The notes: a model not told the origin generated them from the sequence alone. Counted from the stretch's first letter, positions 24,324 through 32,455 are shown. The stretch is 53,862 nt of DNA from an uncultured Collinsella sp. (GCA_902461085.1 CABPWH010000004.1:1-53862), one strand, 5' to 3'. Made by a program: numbers and translations.

Positions 24324-25922
24324 ATGGATCAAAAGGCTTCCGCAAAGGTCCTCGTACTCGACTTTGGTGCGCAGTACGGTCAGCTCATTGCCCGTCGCGT
24401 CCGCGACCTCAACGTGTATTCCGAGATTGTCCCCTGCGACATCTCGGCCGACGAGATTCGCGAGATGAACGCCTCTGCGCTCATCCTTTCCGGCGGCCCG
24501 GCTTCTGTGTATGCCGAGGACGCTCCGTCCATCGATCCTGCCATCTTTGACCTGGGCCTTCCCGTCCTGGGCTTCTGCTACGGCCATCAGATCACGGCCG
24601 TGACGCTTGGCGGCAAGGTCGGCCACTCCGAGGTGGGCGAGTACGGCCGCGCCACCATCACGCGCACGGCCGGCGCCAAGCTCTTTAACTCCACGCCCAT
24701 GGAGCAGACCGTGTGGATGAGCCACCGCGACGCCGTGTCCGAGGTGCCCGAGGGCTTTACCGTTACCGCCAGCACCGACGTGTGCCCAGTTGCCGCCATG
24801 GAGTGCGTCGAGCGCAAGATCTTCACCACGCAGTTCCACCCCGAGGTCAAGCACTCCGAGTACGGTCAGCAGCTGCTGAGCAACTTCCTGTTTGAGATCT
24901 GCGGCCTGGAGCCCAACTGGAGCATGGACAACCTGGTCGAGACCATGACGGCCGAGTTCCGCGAGAAGGTCGGCGACGACCGCGTGATTCTGGCCCTGTC
25001 CGGTGGCGTCGACTCTTCCGTCGTGGCTGCACTGGGCGCCCGCGCCGTGGGCAAGCAGATGACCTGCGTGTTCATCAACCACGGTCTGCTTCGCAAGGGC
25101 GAGCCCGAGCAGGTGGAGGAGGTCTTCACCAAGCAGTTTGACGTCGACTTTATCCACGTCCACGCCGAGGACCGCTATGCCGAGCTTCTGGCCGGCGTGA
25201 CCGAGCCCGAGGAGAAGCGCCGCATCATCGGCACGCAGTTCTGGAAAGAGTTCTTCGCCGTGGCGCAGCAGCTCGAGACCGACGGCAAGCCGGTCAAGTA
25301 CCTGGCTCAGGGCACCATCTACCCCGACATCATCGAGTCCGGCGCTCGCAAGACGGGCGGCAAGACGGCCACTATCAAGAGCCATCACAACCTGATCCCG
25401 TTCCCCGAGGGCGTACACTTCGACCTCATTGAGCCGCTCGATCACTTCTTTAAGGACGAGGTCCGCGCGCTTGGTCTGGCACTGGGCCTGCCGGGTCACA
25501 TCGTGTTCCGTCAGCCTTTCCCGGGCCCGGGTCTGGCCATCCGCATCATCGGTGCGGTCGACAAGGAGAAGCTCGAGATCCTCAAGAACGCCGACGCCAT
25601 CGTGCGCGAGGAGCTCGATGCTTACAACCAGCGTCTGTTTGAGCAGACCGGCGAGCGCAACTCTGAGCACAGCTGCTGGCAGTACTTTGCGGTTCTGCCC
25701 GACATTAAGTCCGTGGGCGTTATGGGCGACGAGCGCACCTATCAGCGCCCGATCATCCTGCGCGCCGTCGAGTCCAGCGATGCCATGACCGCCGACTGGG
25801 CCAAGCTGCCCTACGACGTGCTGGCCCGCATCTCCGGCCGCATCGTGGCCGAGGTTCCCGGCGCCAACCGCGTGTGCTACGACATCACGTCCAAGCCGCC
25901 CGCGACCATCGAGTGGGAGTAG
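24324..25922 (+). CDS. guaA: GMP synthase (glutamine-hydrolysing)
   Basis: The 532-residue enzyme converts XMP to GMP with ATP and glutamine. The N-terminal amidotransferase has the nucleophile in LGFCYGHQ and the His/Glu in TTQFHPEV. The synthetase PP-loop is LSGGVDSS, and the dimerisation domain ends in KPPATIEWE. The ATG at 24324 follows AGAGGGGGAA. The last six codons (ACCATCGAGTGGGAGTA plus G) form the attachment core that recurs at 32315 and 53371, so islands have inserted at the 3' end while leaving guaA intact. Confidence 0.96.
   Translation: MDQKASAKVLVLDFGAQYGQLIARRVRDLNVYSEIVPCDISADEIREMNASALILSGGPASVYAEDAPSIDPAIFDLGLPVLGFCYGHQITAVTLGGKVGHSEVGEYGRATITRTAGAKLFNSTPMEQTVWMSHRDAVSEVPEGFTVTASTDVCPVAAMECVERKIFTTQFHPEVKHSEYGQQLLSNFLFEICGLEPNWSMDNLVETMTAEFREKVGDDRVILALSGGVDSSVVAALGARAVGKQMTCVFINHGLLRKGEPEQVEEVFTKQFDVDFIHVHAEDRYAELLAGVTEPEEKRRIIGTQFWKEFFAVAQQLETDGKPVKYLAQGTIYPDIIESGARKTGGKTATIKSHHNLIPFPEGVHFDLIEPLDHFFKDEVRALGLALGLPGHIVFRQPFPGPGLAIRIIGAVDKEKLEILKNADAIVREELDAYNQRLFEQTGERNSEHSCWQYFAVLPDIKSVGVMGDERTYQRPIILRAVESSDAMTADWAKLPYDVLARISGRIVAEVPGANRVCYDITSKPPATIEWE
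25905..25921 (+). repeat. Attachment core, proximal copy (guaA 3' end)
   Basis: ACCATCGAGTGGGAGTA is the coding end of guaA. The identical 17-mer is at 32315-32331, and a 16-bp version with one mismatch is at 53371-53386. The 3' end of guaA is a known insertion hot spot of genomic islands. Confidence 0.85.
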
Positions 25923-25937
25923 TCAATAGCCCTTTGC

Positions 25938-25968
25938 GGGGGAGGCCGGAAACGGCCTCCCCCGGTTT
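25938..25968 (+). terminator. guaA terminator
   Basis: Arms GGGGGAGGCCG and CGGCCTCCCCC close on a GAAA tetraloop, followed by GGTTTTTATTT. This is a textbook intrinsic terminator 15 bp past the stop. Confidence 0.92.
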
Positions 25969-25975
25969 TTATTTG

Positions 25976-26611
25976 CATGCTATGGGTGCTCGTGCGCTGT
26001 GCTGTAGCGTACGCGGCGCATATAAGCCCATCTCTTTATTTCTTGAGCTGTTTAACTTGGATGACTGTTTGCTGGCATGGTTTCCAATGCCTGTAATCAT
26101 CGGTGTTACACCATCAATCTATTGCGAAATAATGCTGACCGGCCGATAGCCTTCGTGGGCGAGGTCGGCTCGGGTTGGTACTCAAATAGCGCTCACGATG
26201 TTTTTGGTACCTATTAACTTGTACTTATTGATAGTAAAAACGAGTACCGACCTTGGGGAATTCGTTATCGCACAATTCTTTTAATTCAATTTGGAGGGCC
26301 CCGACATTTGGCTTAATACAAACGGGCCGATCCTGGGCTAATTATTTGCCGTCGGTACAACGCCATCCGATTCACGCCTTGGAAGGGTGTTGCCATGCAC
26401 GTGAAGTGCGTAGTGAATGAAGGTGGTGTGAACGTGGGTTCATAGCTGTGTGCGAACTGTTGATTCTACGGGTCCTCGGCGCTTGTGCCGGCGGACAGTA
26501 TGAGCATGCAGCGGTGCGCGACGCAGATGGACACTGGGGGGACGTTGGGATATCTGACGGCAGGCTAGCTGGCTTGACACGACGAAAAGACAAGCGGGGC
26601 CGAACGGAGGA
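25976..26611. other. Gene-free, AT-richer left part of GI-1
   Basis: These roughly 640 bases have no reading frame with coding character on either strand and look compositionally different from the flanking genes. An imperfect inverted motif is present: TTGGTACTC near 26175 and GAGTACCGACC near 26244. This is where an integrase would be expected, next to guaA, but none is seen; the region may be its ruin. Confidence 0.4.
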
Positions 26612-26629
26612 GTGTGTAGAATAACTTCA

Positions 26630-26914
26630 ATGAGAGTCGATAGTGAAAGCGTGGATACCATGAGACATGTATTTAAGGCCAAAAAGCTGGGTTGGGGCGA
26701 TGATAAGACCGAGGGCATTTGGTTCGATGCCGACGATTACACCAAAGAAGAGGCTGAGGCGGAGTTCAAGCCTTATCAGGGGGTAACTCAGAGAGGCTAT
26801 GACTACACCGGGTACGAGTATGATGGGGAGCGCTATCATCACTACACCTATCTTGGCGAATTCGAGGATGATGACATGCCTATCAGCGATGCTGATCTTT
26901 GGAATCGAAAGTAG
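26630..26914 (+). CDS. Small acidic hypothetical protein
   Basis: It encodes up to 94 residues. The conserved-looking core is WFDADDYTKEEAEAEFKPYQ, then RGYDYTGYEYDGERYHHYTY and FEDDDMP. It is acidic, soluble and Tyr-rich, with no known domain. The start is uncertain: ATG at 26630 has GGAGGA 18 bases upstream, and ATG at 26660 (MRHVFKAKK) has no clear site. It is alone on the plus strand, facing the HTH gene at 26982. Confidence 0.5.
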   Translation: MRVDSESVDTMRHVFKAKKLGWGDDKTEGIWFDADDYTKEEAEAEFKPYQGVTQRGYDYTGYEYDGERYHHYTYLGEFEDDDMPISDADLWNRK

Positions 26915-26981
26915 GCGCACCCTCCCGCGCGGCCATCGACAGCCCGCCGTTTCGCCCTTGGCCATTTACTGCTCTTCCTAA

Positions 26982-27191
26982 TTAAGGAACAGCACGGAGT
27001 AATAAGAAACATGCCTCCTTTGTGTTGTGGTTTGATGGCCTTGTGGTAGTGCCGATATTATTGGGGTCCTTGGCGAGCCGGTACATTGCGTTGCGGCTTA
27101 TGCGCAGCATCGCGCACGCCTCGTCGGCGCCGAATATCGCGTTGGTCGATGCGATGAGCCTCACCTGGCTCCTGCTAGTGCTCTTGGTCAT
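26982..27191 (-). CDS. Small HTH protein, second gene of the xis-like pair
   Basis: The 69-residue product has the pattern FGADEACAMLRISRNAMYRL, as in excisionase/MerR-type small DNA-binding proteins. It starts at the ATG at 27191 with AAGGAGCTCGAGGACGACC upstream, 78 bp after the first HTH gene stops. In the second module copy (GI-2) its homologue is cut after FGGG and fused to DUF3800 sequence, so only this copy is complete. The C-terminal half is not recognised. Confidence 0.55.
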   Translation of the reverse strand: MTKSTSRSQVRLIASTNAIFGADEACAMLRISRNAMYRLAKDPNNIGTTTRPSNHNTKEACFLLLRAVP

Positions 27192-27269
27192 GGTCGTCCT
27201 CGAGCTCCTTTCGTCTCGAGGCTCCCTCGCGTGCCCGGCCGCGGGCGGTTCCCGGGGCGGTCGCCGCCG

Positions 27270-27488
27270 TCATTTCCTCCCGCTCCTCGACTCGATGTAG
27301 GCGTCCACCGACGCCCTCGAAACCAGGAGCTTCCTTCCGAGCCTGTACGAGTCGATCTCGCCCGACCAGATGAGGTCGTATGCCTTGTTTCGGCTCGCCC
27401 TCATGTACTCCTGCATCTCGATCACCGTCATCCATTCGTCCCGATCTTGGCTTCCCTCGGGCGCGGCGCATTCGGCTGTGCGTGCCAT
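27270..27488 (-). CDS. Excisionase-family HTH protein (copy 1)
   Basis: The 72-residue protein MARTAECAAPEGSQD... has the helix-turn-helix MTVIEMQEYMRASRNKAYDL followed by the wing GEIDSYRLGRKLLVSRASVD of the excisionase (excise) family. ATTGGAGGAACC precedes the ATG at 27488. Such proteins act as directionality factors or regulators of mobile elements. The protein is identical to that at 42700-42918. Confidence 0.8.
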   Translation of the reverse strand: MARTAECAAPEGSQDRDEWMTVIEMQEYMRASRNKAYDLIWSGEIDSYRLGRKLLVSRASVDAYIESRSGRK

Positions 27489-27606
27489 GGTTCCTCCAAT
27501 CTTCCCGTGCGGCACCGCGCGAGGACACCGCACGACACCGTGTGCCTTTTCGTCTGCGCGACGATTGAACCGCCTGATGGCGATTAGTGAGCACGGCGCG
27601 AGCGGA

Positions 27607-27626
27607 GATGGGTCGAGGTGGGTCGA
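27607..27626. repeat. Two tandem 10-bp repeats upstream of the HTH gene
   Basis: GATGGGTCGA and GGTGGGTCGA lie head to tail about 120 bp upstream of the HTH start, in both module copies. They could be binding sites of the HTH protein. Confidence 0.4.
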
Positions 27627-27697
27627 GCTGGCCGGGCCTTCACGAAACGGCCATGAGCCGCACGCCTTGGCTCGCAGCTAAGTCCCTGAAAAGTAAA

Positions 27698-27717
27698 AGG
27701 CGCCCATGCGGGCGCCT
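27698..27717 (-). terminator. Minus-strand terminator in the HTH module
   Basis: AGGCGCCC and GGGCGCCT close on an ATGC loop; on the minus strand TTTTACTTTT follows. It lies 3 bp after a short minus-strand frame (27720-27938) and about 200 bp before the HTH gene. It is conserved in copy 2 (43128-43147). Confidence 0.75.
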
Positions 27718-27719
27718 GC

Positions 27720-27908
27720 CTAGTAGCTGGAGTTGTTCGGTTGTGGTCGGAATGCTTCTCTTCCGCGGTGCTGTCGTCCGGGGTCCGGCATCTGTCGTTC
27801 GTCTCTTCTGTCGTGTTTGCTGTTGCGTGTTCTGCGAGCGACCTTGCACAGGTTTTTCAGCCCGTTGCCCCAGGTGCACCCGGGTAAATGGCACCCACCC
27901 GCTGGGAC
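27720..27908 (-). pseudogene. Probable C-terminal remnant of an unknown gene
   Basis: A minus-strand frame rich in Arg, Gln and His (GNGLKNLCKVARRTRNSKH... ending PQPNNSSY) stops three bases before the terminator at 27698. It looks like the disordered tail of a protein whose 5' part is lost. In the second copy an extra A in a run shifts the frame. Coding status is doubtful. Confidence 0.3.
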
Positions 27909-28122
27909 ATGGACATTGCGGAAGGGCCGTCTGGGCAAGCTAGAGTGGACGAGCGGACGACGGCAACCCGATCAGAGACTCTATTTAACCCCAAAGATCT
28001 TTTCTCTTGCTCATGCGATGACGTTGTAAAGATTAGTCGCGCTCGGAATCCACACACGCACCCGAGGGGCTCTGCTGTTGTCGGACTCTCATCGGGTTAA
28101 AAGAGGCGAAAAGATCGCAAAA

Positions 28123-28722
28123 CTAGTCCTGTACGCGGATTTTTCCGTGCTCTTCAAGCCATTCGAGCATGTACTCGATGATGTCCCTCTCGTCCTGGAA
28201 CACGTCGTCGAACGCATACGAAGCCCAATCGCCTTCCTTTGCCCCTTCGAAGAACCTTCTCAAAGTCCTTGTCTCGGCCCAGTCGAGCGCCCTCTCGATA
28301 TCTTCTTGTTCGTTGCGACTTAGGGAGTCGAATACGTCTCTCTCAACGCCATGCAGAAGCAGGGTGTCATAGAAATGCGCGCGAGTGTTGATGCCCTGCT
28401 GTTTGAAGTACTTGTATGGATGGGCTGCGGGTGCCATTGCCGTTTCAAGCCAATGTTGCCTGATCTCTTCGTCCCGCATGATGCCGTAGTCGAGCGTTCG
28501 ACAGTATTTCCCCGCAAGGTAATCGGGATGCACATCCAGCGCCTTGGCGCAAGCATCGAGAAGCTCTGGGGTCATCTCTCCGTCGTTTACCCCGTCTCTG
28601 ATCTGGCGGCTGCTCCATTCGGTTTTCTTTGCGAGTCCGTTCATGCTCACGCCGCGCTGACTGCATACCCATCTGAACCAGTCCCTGTTTATCGGCTGCT
28701 TGCGCTTTATCCGGTTTGCCAT
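28123..28722 (-). CDS. HTH regulator divergent from the NERD operon
   Basis: The 199-residue protein starts MANRIKRKQPINRDWF after GGAGG in good register. The N-terminus (GVSMNGLAKKTEWSSRQIRDGVND) is a helix-turn-helix, followed by PELLDACAKALDVHPDYLAG as in XRE repressors. The rest is a helical, acidic domain of no known family. It is divergent from the NERD gene with a 145-bp gap and is the natural candidate to control that operon. Confidence 0.65.
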   Translation of the reverse strand: MANRIKRKQPINRDWFRWVCSQRGVSMNGLAKKTEWSSRQIRDGVNDGEMTPELLDACAKALDVHPDYLAGKYCRTLDYGIMRDEEIRQHWLETAMAPAAHPYKYFKQQGINTRAHFYDTLLLHGVERDVFDSLSRNEQEDIERALDWAETRTLRRFFEGAKEGDWASYAFDDVFQDERDIIEYMLEWLEEHGKIRVQD

Positions 28723-28867
28723 CGATACCTCCAAGTGAGGGGATTAAGCCAAAACATTCCACTGTGCAATCCCCGTTAGTACAAGTAGAATTTCAATTAA
28801 AGGTACCGAGGGATTATCCCGCACCCCTTGACCAGCAGTTTATCAAAAACAAATCAGGGAGGCAATT

Positions 28868-30016
28868 ATGAAGAAGACGGATGCAAGACATCAATCCGCA
28901 TCGAGAACAATAAGCCACTTTAACCCCGGCAACGAACAAACAGCCCTAAACGAAGCAGGCCCCTTATGGGGTCGTGGGACAGTGCGTCAAAAACGGATGG
29001 AGTACGGGAAAGGAACCGAAATGATCGGAGAACTGACAAAGCGCTCATTCGAGGTACCAGCCATTCTCGAACGGCATAACGCTTTCGAGCAAGAGGTGTG
29101 CAGAACGGTGTTTCAGGACAAGTACAGCTCCAGCGTGAAGACCTACCACGTCATCGATCATCTTATTTCTCGAGGCGATGAGCTCGGGCTCATGGACGTC
29201 CCAAGCTATCTCGCGGCGATAGAGGCGCTGAAGAGGTTCAGCTCCTATCACGCTGGCCTAATCAGGGGTTTTGCCGGCGAGCGACGGGCCTTCTACGCGA
29301 TCAAGCATGTCGGGTCCGGCTTCGAGCAGCTGGTCAATGCCGAGCTGGACTACGAGGGCGAGCACGATGAGTTCGACCAGATCCTCGTCGGCCGGCAGGG
29401 CCTTGTGATAGTCGAAGTGAAGAACTACTCCTCCTCGGCGGCGATCGGGAGCGACGGGATCCTGAGGTTTGAGGACGGAAGCGGGCGCATGCTCAACGTC
29501 GGGGAGAGGATGGCCTCCAAACGTTACGTCTTGCGCGAGGTAGTGTCCAACGCAATTGGGCGCGAGCTCCCTGATGGAGCGATCGTCTCCCTTGTCGTCA
29601 ACGCCAACGAGAAGGCCTCTATTCGAAACGATTCTGATCGAGTCGAGGTTCAGAGCACGGGCAGCATCGCGCATCGAGTCGAGGAGCTGCTGAGAGGCGA
29701 CGAGGTCCTAGGGGTCGAAGACGTCTCCGCCATCAAGATGGCGCTTGAGGCCGCTCACCATCCCATTGAGATCGAGCCAGAGATCGATTTCGAGTATGTA
29801 TCAGCAACCCTGCATGAGGCCCTCTCGCTGATCGCCCGATCGGTTGCGGAGGAGAAAGAGGACGAGGATTTCGCTCGCGTGTCCGCTCCCGAGAGCGAGA
29901 CCTGCTCGGTATCTCAGGCGCGGAGGCCGTCTCCTGCGCTCATCTCGGGTGCAGTGGCTCTTCTTTTGGGCATTGCGGGCGGATACGTGCTCGGATCAAC
30001 GGGAAAATGGAGGTAA
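28868..30016 (+). CDS. Tail-anchored NERD-domain protein
   Basis: The 382-residue protein has a helical N-terminal part (1-130) and a NERD nuclease-related domain at about 133-260. It has AGERRAF, then EFDQILVGRQGLVIVEVKNY, where D170, E183 and K185 form a PD-(D/E)XK-like active site. One C-terminal membrane segment spans 357-377. The nuclease-like part would face the cytoplasm. GGGAGG precedes the ATG at 28868. Two small membrane-protein genes follow within 20 bp each. NERD proteins occur in DNA processing and phage defence; the partner set here is not one I recognise. Confidence 0.8.
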   Translation: MKKTDARHQSASRTISHFNPGNEQTALNEAGPLWGRGTVRQKRMEYGKGTEMIGELTKRSFEVPAILERHNAFEQEVCRTVFQDKYSSSVKTYHVIDHLISRGDELGLMDVPSYLAAIEALKRFSSYHAGLIRGFAGERRAFYAIKHVGSGFEQLVNAELDYEGEHDEFDQILVGRQGLVIVEVKNYSSSAAIGSDGILRFEDGSGRMLNVGERMASKRYVLREVVSNAIGRELPDGAIVSLVVNANEKASIRNDSDRVEVQSTGSIAHRVEELLRGDEVLGVEDVSAIKMALEAAHHPIEIEPEIDFEYVSATLHEALSLIARSVAEEKEDEDFARVSAPESETCSVSQARRPSPALISGAVALLLGIAGGYVLGSTGKWR

Positions 30017-30020
30017 GCAG

Positions 30021-30314
30021 ATGAACGACGTTATGGAACGCACCGCTACAAGCTACGCGGCGATTGATGCGATGGGCAACGAAGCAAGCGATTTCCAGGG
30101 CATGTTCAAATCCCTTGTCGATGCGACGAGCGGCATCACCGGGCCTCAGGCTGGCCTTCTCGGATGCCTCGTCGTTTCCATTGCCGGGGTGGCGGGATAT
30201 GGAATATACGCCCTTTGTGACCTGGTCAAATCCGGACACCCCGTCGAGCTCACCTCTGGAGGGGTGCGCTTCGCGGCGAATATGGCAGCGCTCGGCGAGG
30301 CGGGCAGCCTCTAA
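30021..30314 (+). CDS. Small single-pass membrane protein
   Basis: The 97-residue protein has one membrane segment (GLLGCLVVSIAGVAGYGIYALC, about 45-66) between a soluble N-terminus and a short C-terminal tail. It starts 5 bp after the NERD gene (TGGAGG before the ATG at 30021), so it is in the same operon. Function unknown; the size and Gly-rich membrane helix would suit an oligomerising partner of the NERD protein. Confidence 0.6.
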   Translation: MNDVMERTATSYAAIDAMGNEASDFQGMFKSLVDATSGITGPQAGLLGCLVVSIAGVAGYGIYALCDLVKSGHPVELTSGGVRFAANMAALGEAGSL

Positions 30315-30333
30315 TCGGCAGACAGGAGAATCG

Positions 30334-30924
30334 ATGCAGGTGAATGAGATACCTTCGATCGGGACCACGTTGACTTACGGCGAGGCAATCAAAGCATACG
30401 ACCGCTTCGAGCGGACGATGCTCGAAAAGGCGTACGGGGCCGGACTCCTGCCCGCGGTGGGGCTGTACGACCTGCTCTGGCAGCTTGAGTCGCTCGCGCA
30501 GAAGTTCGGAATCGAGGGCAAGGGGGCCTTCTCGAGGCTCAAGAGGGAGATCCGATCGTTCTCGAGCGAGAGGACCGCTCTGGCGAACGGGGTGAACGGC
30601 GAGAGGTTCTACCTGCTGCAGGATGAATCGGCGCTCAAGCAGCATGACGAGACGCACCTTTTCAAGGTCGGAATCGACGGGGACAAGCTCGCCGGCGACC
30701 TCGACGAGGCCCTCGAGCTGCTTTCAAAAGAGTCTGCCAGGGTCGACGTGTACGCCGACACCTATTCACCCGACCGATCTGAACGGGATTCCGACAGGCT
30801 GGGCAAAGACCCCTTCATGAAATGGGCCGGAATCGGGTTTTGCGTGATGATGGCCTGTTTAGGAATCTCGATGCTGGTCCATTCGGTCTTCCAAATCGGC
30901 TTCTGCTCCAAGTGGTTTATCTGA
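30334..30924 (+). CDS. Membrane-anchored protein of unknown function
   Basis: The 196-residue protein has a mostly helical soluble part (EAIKAYDRFERTMLEKAYGA; LKREIRSFSSERTALANG) and one C-terminal membrane segment (GIGFCVMMACLGISMLVHSVF, about 165-185). It starts 20 bp after the preceding gene with AGGAG at good spacing. All three products of this operon thus have one membrane anchor, two of them at the C-terminus, which suggests a membrane-bound complex. Confidence 0.6.
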   Translation: MQVNEIPSIGTTLTYGEAIKAYDRFERTMLEKAYGAGLLPAVGLYDLLWQLESLAQKFGIEGKGAFSRLKREIRSFSSERTALANGVNGERFYLLQDESALKQHDETHLFKVGIDGDKLAGDLDEALELLSKESARVDVYADTYSPDRSERDSDRLGKDPFMKWAGIGFCVMMACLGISMLVHSVFQIGFCSKWFI

Positions 30925-31110
30925 TGCAGAAGCCATTGGACGAGCAGTCTTTCAAAAAAATAGGGCAGAATCGCTTTCACGATCCCGCCCCGCAAACCCG
31001 AGGGTTTCTAACTGGAACCTATTATGCAGCTAGGTGGCGTCTTATCAACCCCCCCCCCGCGTAACAGACTCCATTGTCGGTAAACGCTCCGCCAAGGGCT
31101 GATCGCCTCT

Positions 31111-31782
31111 CTAGACGAGCTTCTTGCGCGTCTCCTTCAGTATGCCCTTCTTGAAATCGGACCACTTGCCGAAGAACTTCTCGTCCGTCGCGGTGGCGGT
31201 GTGCTCCGCGTATTTGATTGCCGTGAGTTCCATGGTGCAGATATAGTCCGCCGCCTGCGAAAGCCGGTACTCGGAGGGCTGCGCCGATCGGTAGACGACG
31301 GCGTCCTTCGACAGCGCGTACTCGACCGCGCGGTGCAGCGACTCGGCGATGGAGTGCTGGCCGTTGTCGTAATAGACCTTGACCATATCGTAGGATTGCA
31401 GCTCCGCGAGGTTGTCGAACAGGAAGTTCACGATATCCCTTCGCATCGCCCCCGCGAGCTTGTCGAGCGAGGCGAACTGCTTGGTCGCGTATGCGAAGGT
31501 GTGGTACTTTACGGGCATGTGGCGGAAGAAGACGCGGAACGAGCCGAGCATCATCTTGCGCGTCCTCAGGTCGAGCCCCGAGTACTGGTCCTTGCCGTTC
31601 ATGAGCGGCGACGCATGGAAGGGTATGTCCGGGAGCCCCTTGGCGCGAAGGGCGCCCTCATATGCCGCGATCGAATTCGCGATGTTTTCGGATTGGTCGT
31701 GCATGACGACGGTGAGCAGGTAGTGGCGGTCGGAGAGGCCGTCGCTTCCCGACTCGTCGACGAAGATGCTGAGTTCTCGCAT
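31111..31782 (-). CDS. DUF3800 protein (intact copy)
   Basis: The 223-residue protein starts MRELSIFVDESGSDG, the DUF3800 hallmark (acidic residues on a first strand, RNase H-like). It continues with RHYLLTVVMHDQ, IPFHASPLMNGKDQY, VKVYYDNGQHS and EYRLSQAADYICTMEL. DUF3800 proteins are common in mobile elements and defence loci; their activity is not settled. AGGAGAAC precedes the ATG at 31782; an intrinsic terminator lies directly upstream of that site. GI-2 carries a broken homologue in two pieces. Confidence 0.85.
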   Translation of the reverse strand: MRELSIFVDESGSDGLSDRHYLLTVVMHDQSENIANSIAAYEGALRAKGLPDIPFHASPLMNGKDQYSGLDLRTRKMMLGSFRVFFRHMPVKYHTFAYATKQFASLDKLAGAMRRDIVNFLFDNLAELQSYDMVKVYYDNGQHSIAESLHRAVEYALSKDAVVYRSAQPSEYRLSQAADYICTMELTAIKYAEHTATATDEKFFGKWSDFKKGILKETRKKLV

Positions 31783-31798
31783 TGTTCTCCTGGATAAG

Positions 31799-31825
31799 AA
31801 AAAAGCCGGGGAAAACGTCCCCGGC
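31799..31825 (-). terminator. Intrinsic terminator in the DUF3800 leader
   Basis: On the minus strand GCCGGGG and CCCCGGC close on a 7-base loop and run into TTTTTT, ending 17 bases before the DUF3800 start codon. Any DUF3800 transcript that begins further upstream must pass it. Confidence 0.75.
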
Positions 31826-31996
31826 ACTTGGAAGCCTTCCTAACGGAAAACCAATTACCTTATATCATGTACTGTCCGGAAATTCAAGGGAGCTCGAAGC
31901 GTTTCCAGACGTCGGCGGAATCTCAAAGCCCGCTCGCCAACTCATGGGCAAGCCACCTGAGACTACTCACTTCACCCGCGGACGACGAAGAGCTGC

Positions 31997-32331
31997 GACC
32001 TGCGGTTTTTCAATCAGCATGAAAGCCGCCCGCGTTAATTCGCTTGCGATTGCAGCTGGCGGCTTGCGGGCAAAAGGGCGGTTGAGTTTCAAAACGGGCG
32101 TTTTCGGCGATATCGAGCCTCCAAAGGCGGCTCGCTGTGCCCTTTGGGACAAAAACAAAAACTCAAAGCCCTGAGTTTGAAAAAAGTTTTTAGAGTTGTC
32201 CCAGCTTTTGTCCCCAAAGCCGACGAAACGCGACATGGTGTCACCCGGCGGTACTCGGCTCGAGGCGGCACCGAAAACTGGGCGCAACTGGAATGACGGG
32301 GCGGCAAAACTATAACCATCGAGTGGGAGTA
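31997..32331. repeat. Island-end repeat R, copy 1
   Basis: This 335-bp segment aligns without gaps to 53052-53386, with about 45 differences by eye (about 87% identity). It ends exactly at the attachment core. Inside, CTTTGGGACAAAA pairs with TTTTGTCCCCAAAG around a smaller hairpin AAACTCA/TGAGTTT whose stem is identical in both copies while the loop differs. It is probably the att-flanking end of this island family, perhaps with a structured RNA. Confidence 0.85.
32315..32331. repeat. Attachment core between GI-1 and GI-2
   Basis: ACCATCGAGTGGGAGTA is identical to the guaA 3' end and followed by a stop (AA...) and, 20 bp on, by another terminator hairpin. It marks the junction of two islands. 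Confidence 0.85.
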
Positions 32332-32350
32332 AACGATATTCGTTGATTTC

Positions 32351-32390
32351 AAGCCTCTGACCTGCGAAAACAGGTCGGGGGCTTCTTATT
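32351..32390 (+). terminator. Terminator after the second attachment core
   Basis: Fourteen pairs join 32351-32364 (AAGCCTCTGACCTG) with 32371-32384, with two G-T pairs, then CTTATTTT. It sits 20 bp past the core, as the guaA terminator does at its copy. Confidence 0.75.
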
Positions 32391-32426
32391 TTGCAACCTC
32401 TGTGCAACCTTTGCGGTTTCGCGCCC

Positions 32427-32455
32427 CGTGAACAGGGGACGTAGCACTGTTCACG
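32427..32455. repeat. REP-like hairpin with 11-base loop
   Basis: The arms CGTGAACAG and CTGTTCACG enclose GGGACGTAGCA. Loop length and GGGAC start match the hairpins at 5969 and 13313, while the stem differs. Confidence 0.55.

Larger units (their letters stand above)
27131..27908. repeat. HTH module, copy 1 of a 0.78-kb direct repeat
   Basis: This segment recurs at 42561-43339 in the same orientation, nearly identical through the core (about 27250-27800) and slightly diverged at both edges, with a single-base indel in an A/T run. It covers the end of one HTH gene, a complete HTH gene, its leader and a terminator hairpin. The copies are 15.4 kb apart. Confidence 0.9.
25922..32331. mobile_element. 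Genomic island GI-1 at guaA
   Basis: The segment between the guaA 3' end and the next exact copy of its last 17 bp (32315-32331) is about 6.4 kb. It holds excisionase-like HTH genes, a divergent regulator/NERD operon, a DUF3800 gene, and a 335-bp terminal repeat that also ends GI-2. No integrase or transposase is recognisable, so it may be mobilised in trans or be immobile. Boundaries are inferred from the repeats. Confidence 0.75.

Noticed and set aside
27640..27894. 84-codon minus-strand frame in the HTH module
   Set aside because: It reads through the conserved terminator hairpin and differs in frame between the two module copies.
31967..32407. Open frames on both strands of repeat R as protein genes
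   Set aside because: Frames exist in both copies, but the substitutions are spread over all codon positions and include non-conservative changes, with no start signal; a non-coding role fits better.
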